Of a stretch of DNA of 64,000 bases, positions 55,721 through 64,000 are shown one piece after another. The translations under genes were made by a program, and so were the position numbers. Below the pieces are notes generated by a model. It was not told the origin of the DNA, made no database searches, and worked only from the letters and a program-made list of their open reading frames with translations. Source of the DNA: Deinococcus hopiensis KR-140 (GTDB taxonomy: Bacteria > Deinococcota > Deinococci > Deinococcales > Deinococcaceae); NCBI RefSeq assembly GCF_900176165.1, contig NZ_FWWU01000009.1:1104001-1168000 (forward strand). Direction: 5' to 3'. Numbering within the stretch: position 1 is the first letter of the stretch; every line of letters starts with the position of its first letter.

Positions 55721-56644
55721 TCACATCTTGCGTTCGGCGTCCTTGACGCTGCTGGGCAGGGGCGGCGTATTGGCGATCACCTCGTTCACGATGCGCTGCA
55801 CGTCGTTGCGGGGTGGCTGGGTGCCGGAATGGGTTTCGCCGGGCGTCTCGGTCACAACCGGCGTGGTGTCCTGGCCCTGGCTGACCTGGTGGGCAGCGAT
55901 CTGGGCGGTGACGGCGGCCACATGCTGGGCCTGGCCCGTACCCTGCTGGGCCGCGTCGCCCGCCTGATCCATCACGTCCGGTACCCGGGCTGAAGCCTGA
56001 TCTGCGGCGTGGTGCAGGTGTTGCCCCGCGTCCTGGGCCCTGGTCTGGGCGCTGTCCACCACGTCGGCCGCTTTCGCGCCCGCCTGATCCGCCGCGTGCT
56101 GGACCTGCTGCCCCGCCTGCTTGGCGGCGTCCCCGGCACGGTCCATCACATCGGCCACCTTCGCCGATGCCTGATCAGCAGCGTGGTGCAGGTGCTGCTT
56201 CGCCTCTTGCGCCGCGTCCTTCACAGGCCCCTGGGCGGCCTGCGCTTCCTGCTTGACGCTTTGGGCCACGTCCTTGGCCGCGTCCGTCGCCCCGGCCACC
56301 GCGCCCGCTACGGCCACCTTCGCGTCACTGGCCACGTCCTTGGCCTTGTCCAGCCCGGCCTGCACGCCGCCCTGCTGCACGGCGTCCTTGACGTCGCCGG
56401 CCTTGTCGGCCAGGACGTGCCCGGCGCTCGTGGCGGCGTCCTTCGTCTTTTCCCAGCCTCTCGACACGCTGTCGCCCACGTTCTCGGCCGCGTCTTTCAA
56501 CCCGAGTTCCGCGAGTTTCTGGTCCAGGGCCTTGCGGTTTTGCTCGCGGCTGAAGTAGTACGCGCCCCCGCCGATCAGGGCACCGAGCAGCAGCAGGCGT
56601 TTGATGGGAAAGTGGTGCTCTTCACGGTCATCACGGTGCGACAT
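55721..56644 (-). CDS. LEA-like desiccation-related protein
   Basis: A 307-residue protein with a membrane anchor near the N-terminus (FPIKRLLLLGALIGGGAYYFSREQNRK, YtxH-like) followed by Ala/Lys/Asp-rich 11-residue-type repeats, for example VKDAVQQGGVQAGLDKAKDVASDAKVAVAGAV, and a run of near-identical units HLHHAADQASAKVADVMDRAGDAAKQAG. This is the composition of group 3/4 late-embryogenesis-abundant proteins and of the LEA protein known in Deinococcus radiodurans. It is largely disordered when hydrated and likely protects proteins or membranes during drying. Confidence 0.83.
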   Translation of the reverse strand: MSHRDDREEHHFPIKRLLLLGALIGGGAYYFSREQNRKALDQKLAELGLKDAAENVGDSVSRGWEKTKDAATSAGHVLADKAGDVKDAVQQGGVQAGLDKAKDVASDAKVAVAGAVAGATDAAKDVAQSVKQEAQAAQGPVKDAAQEAKQHLHHAADQASAKVADVMDRAGDAAKQAGQQVQHAADQAGAKAADVVDSAQTRAQDAGQHLHHAADQASARVPDVMDQAGDAAQQGTGQAQHVAAVTAQIAAHQVSQGQDTTPVVTETPGETHSGTQPPRNDVQRIVNEVIANTPPLPSSVKDAERKM

Positions 56645-56701
56645 ACCTGTCAGCGTAGGTGGACGCTCTCATAAACGGATGAGGCAGGGTTCAGGCGGGA
56701 T

Positions 56702-57088
56702 TTACGGCCTGTCAGCTGCGGCGCCTTCCAGCAGTCCCAGGCGGCGCGCCAGCCCCTCTTCCAGCAACCACTCTTCCGGCTCCTCGGCGTCCGTTACGCG
56801 GACCAGCACGCAGCCGCGGTCCAGGTAAAAGGCGGTGATCTTCCCCCAGGCCTCCTCCTCGTTCCCGGCCTCCTCCTCGATGTCCGCCAGCGTGCCCCAC
56901 ACGTCGCCCTCAACTTCGGCGCTGCGCAGGGCCTCGGCGTGGGCGCTCAGCACGTAGGCGTCCACCGCCTCATCCCGGGCGTAGGTCTGCTCCGGCTCAC
57001 GGCGGTCCAGGCGCTCGTCCCGCTCGTAGAGACCCTCCAGAAAGGCGTCCCATCTGGCCCACGTCAACTCGATCATTTGGGAACTCAT
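56702..57088 (-). CDS. Acidic protein of unknown function
   Basis: A 128-residue, strongly acidic cytoplasmic protein (EEEAGNEEEAW, DAEEPEEWLLEEGLARRLG). No family recognised. ATG 57088 begins MSSQMIELTWARWDAFLEGLYERDERLDRREPEQTYARDEAVDAYVLSAHAEALRSAEVEG, which looks like a compact folded domain; an upstream ATG at 57115 is weaker. It lies 57 nt upstream of the LEA gene on the same strand and may be cotranscribed. Confidence 0.65.
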   Translation of the reverse strand: MSSQMIELTWARWDAFLEGLYERDERLDRREPEQTYARDEAVDAYVLSAHAEALRSAEVEGDVWGTLADIEEEAGNEEEAWGKITAFYLDRGCVLVRVTDAEEPEEWLLEEGLARRLGLLEGAAADRP

Positions 57089-57177
57089 CAGTGGGCAGTG
57101 TAAGGGCAGGAGCACGTCTTCGTGATCTCTTCACGGGACCGGAACATTCCGGCCCGCTGCCCCGTACAGTGAAGGGC

Positions 57178-58185
57178 ATGCCGAACTTCAGCCCACGCCC
57201 TGCGCTTCTCCACTCCCCACGGCGCCTGCTCGCCCTGTTCGCGCTGTTGGTCCTGGTCTTTGCCGCCCTCGCCCAGGCCCAGTCTGGCGGCGGTTTTGGA
57301 GGACGCAGCAGCGGCTCGTCGCGCTCGTCCGGCAGCAGTGGCAGTTCCAGCCGGGGGGGCGGTGGATATGGTGGCGGGTATTCCGGCGGTGGCTACTCCG
57401 GCGGTGGCTACTCCGGCCCGGTCATCATCAACAACGGGGGCTACGGTGGGGGCTACGGCGGCGGCTATTCCGGCGGAGGTGGAGGCGGTGGCTTCGGGCT
57501 GTTCGGCCTGATCCTGTTCGGGGTGGTCGTGTTTATGGTGATCGCCTTTATGCGCCGCGGCCTGAGCGCCGGGGGCAGTGGCCGCACCCTGGGCGGCCTG
57601 GGCGCCGTCGCCGGCACCGCCCAGGCCCTGAGCGTTCAGCTGCTGCTCGCCGAGGGCGACGAGGTGAAGCGTGACCTCCAGCGCATCGCACAAAACGGAG
57701 ACCCCGACACCAACGAGGGCCTGGCGCAGATGTTTCAGGAAGCGTCCCTCGCGCTGCTGCGTCACCCCGAGCGCTGGGTGTACGGCAACGTGCAGCGGGC
57801 GCAGGGCGAAGCCAGCTCCGCCGACAGCCAGGTGGGCGCCTGGGCCACCGAGGCCCGCGCGGCCTTCACAGACCAGACCACCAGCAACTACCAGAACCGC
57901 GATCCCCACAGCGGCTACGCCCACCGGGGTGACTACACCTTCCAGAAGGAGGTGGGAGACATGTACCTCGCCGTTACCCTGGCCGTCGCCGCGCACGCCT
58001 TGGGCAATCTGCCCCCCGCGGGCGTGACCACGATGGCTGAGGCGAGGGCGGCCCTGAACGCCATTTCCTCGGTCAACCCCGGCGACCTCATCCGCGCCGA
58101 GGTGGTCTGGAGTCCCGACGCCGAAGGCGAATTCCTGAGCGAGGAGGAGGCGATCCAGAAGTATCCGAAGCTCACGAAGCTGTGA
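57178..58185 (+). CDS. DUF1517-type membrane protein with Gly/Ser/Tyr repeats
   Basis: A 335-residue protein: signal peptide or anchor (about 14-35), a low-complexity GGYSGGGYSGGGYSG tract (about 37-105), a second membrane helix (GLFGLILFGVVVFMVIAFM, about 106-126) and a C-terminal domain (about 145-335; SVQLLLAEGDEVKRDLQRIAQNGDPDTNEGLAQMFQEASLALLRHPERWVYG) that matches the DUF1517 pattern. Members occur in cyanobacteria and plants with unknown function. A strong terminator follows. ATG 57178 starts MPNFSPR. Confidence 0.8.
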   Translation: MPNFSPRPALLHSPRRLLALFALLVLVFAALAQAQSGGGFGGRSSGSSRSSGSSGSSSRGGGGYGGGYSGGGYSGGGYSGPVIINNGGYGGGYGGGYSGGGGGGGFGLFGLILFGVVVFMVIAFMRRGLSAGGSGRTLGGLGAVAGTAQALSVQLLLAEGDEVKRDLQRIAQNGDPDTNEGLAQMFQEASLALLRHPERWVYGNVQRAQGEASSADSQVGAWATEARAAFTDQTTSNYQNRDPHSGYAHRGDYTFQKEVGDMYLAVTLAVAAHALGNLPPAGVTTMAEARAALNAISSVNPGDLIRAEVVWSPDAEGEFLSEEEAIQKYPKLTKL

Positions 58186-58211
58186 GGCAAGGGGGGCGCC
58201 GTCAGGTAAGG

Positions 58212-58249
58212 GCGGGGGCGAAGCGTCAAGCGTTCGCCCCCGCTTTTTT
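58212..58249 (+). terminator. Intrinsic terminator after the DUF1517-type gene
   Basis: GCGGGGGCGAA (58212-58222) pairs with TTCGCCCCCGC (58233-58243), followed by TTTTTTC. Confidence 0.88.
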
Positions 58250-58296
58250 CTGCCTCCACTCACCACGTCTCGCCCAGCGCTGACCAGCATGGTTTC

Positions 58297-58623
58297 ATGG
58301 CCCGCCGCCATCCCGAATCCAACTGGCCCCCGCCCCCACGCGAGCCCGAGCGCTGCGGCCTGTGTGGGCGCGAAACGCCGCTGCTCACCGAACACCACCT
58401 CGTGCCCCGGTCCCAGGGACGGCGGCAGGGCGTGAAGATGCAGGACCTGCCCACGGTGACGCTGTGCCCGGCCTGCCACAAGTTCTTGCACCGCACCTTC
58501 TCCAACGCTGAGCTTGCGGGCGAGTACCACAGTGTGGACGCCCTGCTGGAGCACGAGGCCGTGCGCCGCTTCGTGGCCTGGGTGCGGACCCAGCCCGCAA
58601 GCAAGGGCATCCGGGTGAGGTGA
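58297..58623 (+). CDS. Small HNH endonuclease
   Basis: A 108-residue HNH protein: CGLCG (zinc knuckle), EHHLVPRSQG with the HH metal residues, then CPACHKFLH supplying the second zinc half and the final histidine. Such single-domain proteins nick or cut DNA, or have lost activity. The ATG at 58297 begins MARRHPESNWP. It lies just after the terminator of the previous gene. No restriction or phage gene is nearby. Confidence 0.82.
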   Translation: MARRHPESNWPPPPREPERCGLCGRETPLLTEHHLVPRSQGRRQGVKMQDLPTVTLCPACHKFLHRTFSNAELAGEYHSVDALLEHEAVRRFVAWVRTQPASKGIRVR

Positions 58624-58647
58624 GCGGAGGTTTTGGCGGTCAGCCCC

Positions 58648-59337
58648 TTACTTCATCGAGCTGAGGTACGCTGCCACGGCCCTCAGGTCTGCCTCGCTGA
58701 GCGGTTGGAGGGCGATTCGCATGGCCTCCGGATGAATGATGCCGCCAAATGAGGGCGCGCCCTTGAACTCGTGCAGCACACCCAGCGCGTAGCCCGGCGA
58801 CTGGTTGGTCACGCTGGCGACGCCGAGGCGGTCCTCGCCGCGTCCGTCCGGACCGTGGCAGATGGCGCAGGCGATCACGTTGCGTTTCGCGTCTCCCCCC
58901 TGAAACAGCGCCTGTCCCTGGGCGCGCAGCGCGGCGTCCTCCGTCTTCCAGGCCGTGCCCACCGGACGCGCGGCGAAGTAGGCGGCCAGGTCCGCAATGT
59001 CCTGATCGCGGAGATGCGAGGCGACCCGCTGCATGACGGGGCTGGGCCGGATCTTGGCCCGGAAGGCCGTGAGCTGAAAACGGATGTAGCCCGCTCCCTG
59101 ACCGGCCAGTCGGGGCGTGTCGGGGTTGGTGCTCACGCCGCCCGCACCGTGGCAGCCCTGACAGGTGGCCGAGAGCGCCTGTCCGTGGGCGGCGCTGGGC
59201 GCCGAGAACTTCAACTCGAAGGGGTTGCCTCCAGCCTTGGCTCCGGAGGGCCCACCCTGGGTCACGGCGGCGAGAACGGGGGCAGCGAGTGCAGGAAGGG
59301 CGAGAAACCACAGCGAACGGCGAACAGTCCTCTTCAT
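58648..59337 (-). CDS. Di-haem cytochrome c
   Basis: A 229-residue exported cytochrome with a signal peptide (about 1-23; RSLWFLALPALAAPVLA) and two class-I haem c sites: CQGCH (about 59-63) and CAICH (about 156-160). The two halves are similar, with RLAGQGAGYIRFQLTAFRAKIRPSP...MQRVASHL and later ALQPLSEADLRAVAAYL as methionine-ligand and C-terminal helix segments, the c4/c553-like arrangement. It carries electrons in the envelope. GGAGG is placed before the ATG at 59337. No oxidase gene is adjacent. Confidence 0.9.
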   Translation of the reverse strand: MKRTVRRSLWFLALPALAAPVLAAVTQGGPSGAKAGGNPFELKFSAPSAAHGQALSATCQGCHGAGGVSTNPDTPRLAGQGAGYIRFQLTAFRAKIRPSPVMQRVASHLRDQDIADLAAYFAARPVGTAWKTEDAALRAQGQALFQGGDAKRNVIACAICHGPDGRGEDRLGVASVTNQSPGYALGVLHEFKGAPSFGGIIHPEAMRIALQPLSEADLRAVAAYLSSMK

Positions 59338-59424
59338 GCAAGCCTCCGGTTCAGGTTTGGCGGATTGTTCCTTACTTTACGCTTCTCGCGCAGTGATGTC
59401 ATCCGTCTCCGAAACGGACGGCAT

Positions 59425-59449
59425 GAAAAAAGCCCAGGCCGAAGCCTGG
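59425..59449 (-). terminator. Intrinsic terminator of the small unknown gene
   Basis: On the minus strand CCAGGC-TTCG-GCCTGG is followed by GCTTTTTTC; the stable TTCG tetraloop is typical. Confidence 0.88.
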
Positions 59450-59475
59450 ACCTGCGTCCTCCTGCGGAAAGAGGG

Positions 59476-59799
59476 TTAGACCGTTCCCTCGCTGCTGTCG
59501 CGGTTCGCGCGCGCAGTGCCGTCGTCGGCGTCCCCACCGTCCTCCACCAGCCGTCCGTTGCCCACCACCGCGAGTTCGGCGGCCGCCAGCCCGTTGCCGG
59601 TCCCAGCCACACCGCCCACCAGAGGTGCGCCCACGCCCGTTCCGGCGACGGCGGGGGGAATCACGACGGGCAAAACGCCGTCGTCGCCGCGGTTCTCGCC
59701 CGGCACCGGTGAATTGACGAGGTTTCCGCCCTCGCGCTCGATTTCCTCGACGCTCTTGCCCAGGGGCGCGTCACCGTAGCGGTGGTCTGTGTCGCTCAT
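59476..59799 (-). CDS. Small Gly/Ala-rich protein of unknown function
   Basis: A 107-residue hydrophilic protein starting MSDTDHRYGDAPLGKSVEEIEREGGNLVNSPVPGE at ATG 59799. The middle is Gly/Ala/Val-rich (AGTGVGAPLVGGVAGTGNGLAAAELAVVGNG) and the end acidic. No family recognised; low-complexity sequence and a clean terminator suggest a real, abundantly transcribed gene. It could be stress-related by analogy with similar small deinococcal proteins, which is only a guess. Confidence 0.65.
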   Translation of the reverse strand: MSDTDHRYGDAPLGKSVEEIEREGGNLVNSPVPGENRGDDGVLPVVIPPAVAGTGVGAPLVGGVAGTGNGLAAAELAVVGNGRLVEDGGDADDGTARANRDSSEGTV

Positions 59800-59911
59800 G
59801 CCCCAGTGTGCGTCTCCCATCTTCAAGCGCACATGAGCCTGCCCTGCGCAGGCCTTTATCCGCGTGGCGCCGGAGACCCGCTATGCTGCCCCTCAAGGTG
59901 AGGAAAGAACC

Positions 59912-60983
59912 ATGACTGAGCGTGTAATAACGGCCCTGCGGGGCCTGGGAATAGAGGCGTCGCCGCTGGCCGTCCTGGAAGGCGAGGAGGCTTTTTTCGC
60001 CCTGCTCGGAGATCTGCTGATCTACCAAGACGGCCAGGGCACCCGCCGCGTGACCCTGCGGGACCTGACCCGCATCCGCAGCGATGCTGACGGTCTGCTG
60101 CGGGTCGAGACGCCTGCCGGCACGGCCCTCACGGCGAGCCTGCTGGGTTTTGAGCCCAGCCAGGTGCAGGGCTTTTTCGCCGAGGTTCGCGACGCCACCG
60201 CACGCGCCAAGAACCTGCCCCCCGCGCCGCTGCCCACGGCCGGCGGCTTCAAGACCTTTGGCAGTGCGCCCGCCGCGTCAGCGGCGGCGCCGACGCCCCC
60301 ACCGGTCCCTACCCCGAGCGACGCCAAGCCCAACCTGCCTGGGCCCGCCGAGGTGGAGGCCGTGAACTCCGGGGCCATCGAGGCCGAGCCGGCGAAGGCG
60401 GAACTGACCCAGGCAAACAGGCCCAGGCCCGAACCCATCAAGCTGGGGGGGGCCAAGCAGGCGCAGGAAAACCGGCAGGCCCAGGAGAAACAGAACCGCA
60501 CCAAGCCGCGCCTGGAGGTGCAGACGGCGGAGCCGGCGGCCCCGCTGGGCGCGCGTCTGGAGTCCAGTCCCGCGAAGGTCACGGTGGTTCAGGCTGATCC
60601 TCGTCCCCAGGCGGCGGCAGCCCTGGCCACGCCGCCCGTCACCCCTCCTGCCGCGCCCCCGTCACCCTCCAGCGCCTTGCCTGCGGAGGCGCTGGAGGTG
60701 GAGCGCCCGGCACCAAAGTACGGACGGCTCGCCGCGCGGGCCGCTGCTGTGGGGGGACTGCCCAGCCGCTTGCAGGTCCTCGCCGCTGTGCTGGGCCTGG
60801 CCGCCATCGGGTTGGCCTTCTTTCAGTACCAGGGCGGCGCGCCCCTGAACGGACTGTGGACCCTGATCGCGGGCGGTGTCGGTTCGGTGGCGCTGTTTGT
60901 GTTCGCGGACGTGACGCGCCTGATCGTCGCACTGGCGAACGAGGTGGCTGGGGGACAGGCGGCTGGAGCGGCAGGCGACGCTG

Positions 60984-61000
<17 letters not shown>
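59912..61000 (+). CDS. Membrane protein with N-terminal soluble domain and Pro/Ala linker
   Basis: A 362-residue protein. Residues ~1-95 form a soluble domain (ERVITALRGLGIEASPLAVLEGEEAFFALLGDLLIYQDGQGTRRVTLRDLTRIRSDADGLLRVETPAG), ~100-265 are a Pro/Ala/Glu-rich linker, and two membrane helices follow at about 282-345 (LQVLAAVLGLAAIGLAFF and LWTLIAGGVGSVALFVFADV). No family recognised. ATG 59912 has GAGGAAAG upstream; TATGCT at 59881-59886 may be the -10. The next gene, lysK, overlaps its end by 17 nt. Confidence 0.7.
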
Positions 61001-62060
<1,060 letters not shown>

Positions 62061-62138
62061 GACTCGCTGGGGTGCCGGGGGTCAGGGGCCGGGGATAAGG
62101 TAGGGGCCGCACTTTTGCCCCCTTATTTCTGGAGACCT

Positions 62139-63877
<1,739 letters not shown>

Positions 63878-63881
<4 letters not shown>

Positions 63882-64000
63882 TGCGGTTTCCGGATCACCC
63901 GTTCCCTGGGCTCCGCTCCGGTGCTTCCACGCCTCTGTGTCACCGTTTTTCCTGCCTGCTCCGCTCGGCCTTTCATAACGGATGAACCGAACCCTTATCA
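63878..64000 (+). repeat. Dispersed repeat family A, copy 4 (cut by window end)
   Basis: Begins CTGATGCGGTTTCCGGATCA, overlapping the TGA of the transporter gene, and contains CACGCCTCTGTGTCACCGTT as copy 3 does. The last bases GATGAACCGAACCCTTATCA form the matching inverted end, so the element is nearly complete at the window edge. Confidence 0.75.

Overview
The window is a chromosomal segment of a Deinococcus species. The evidence is the high G+C content, the LEA-type desiccation protein beginning at 56644, the LysW-type lysine pathway hydrolase (lysK), several N-acetyltransferases, and many start codons that sit 6-8 nt downstream of a TANNNT -10 box, the leaderless promoter layout known from Deinococcus. 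No prophage, CRISPR array or intact insertion sequence was seen. The genes are ordinary housekeeping and stress functions separated by small repeats and decayed genes.

Layout. 0-7 kb: nucleotidyltransferase-like protein, metallophosphoesterase, tRNA-Pro(CGG), recX, rpsT with a long structured leader, a MocR-type regulator coupled to a small gene, and a stand-alone alarmone synthetase. 7-12 kb: pgi divergent from a thiolase/CoA-transferase pair. 12-16 kb: hydrolase, TetR regulator and the long bifunctional RelA/SpoT enzyme. 16-21 kb: a decayed stretch with two frameshifted genes (XRE/MmyB-like regulator, metallophosphoesterase) around deoD, a DedA protein, LtrA and a lower-GC P-loop kinase. 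21-27 kb: a LuxR-type regulator coupled to an unexported HtrA-like protease, GNAT, nitronate monooxygenase, TipAS regulator and HDAC-like deacetylase. 26.7-27.7 kb: one repeat element, a TnpB zinc-ribbon fragment and a broken SIMPL gene.

28-36 kb: prfC directly followed by a SWIM/SNF2 helicase, a C39-like secreted protein, a broken kinase, an M29 aminopeptidase and purU. 36-40 kb: LON-domain protein, then the trmD-rimM-khpA-rpsP translation block, interrupted by a terminator and a frameshifted membrane gene. 40-47 kb: ftsE-ftsX followed by an EnvC-like coiled-coil protein with a degenerate LytM domain, ctpA, and a GAF-PAS-PAS-HD-GYP phosphodiesterase. 47-52 kb: three GNATs, an oxidoreductase, a divergent YidD-like protein and a flavin monooxygenase. 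52-64 kb: clpS-clpA, the LEA protein, a DUF1517-type protein, HNH nuclease, di-haem cytochrome c, and a three-gene run ending in lysK and an SLC13/TrkA-C transporter.

Themes. Stringent-response enzymes (two), proteolysis (ClpAS, CtpA, HtrA-like, M29, LON domain) and cell-wall division control (FtsEX-EnvC) recur. Two dispersed repeat families are visible, one with four copies and imperfect terminal inverted repeats, one with two copies built around hairpins. At least six genes are broken by frameshift or truncation. No clearly new multigene system was found; the most distinctive units are the ftsE-ftsX-envC-like operon, the LuxR/HtrA-like pair, the rpsT leader and the repeat families.
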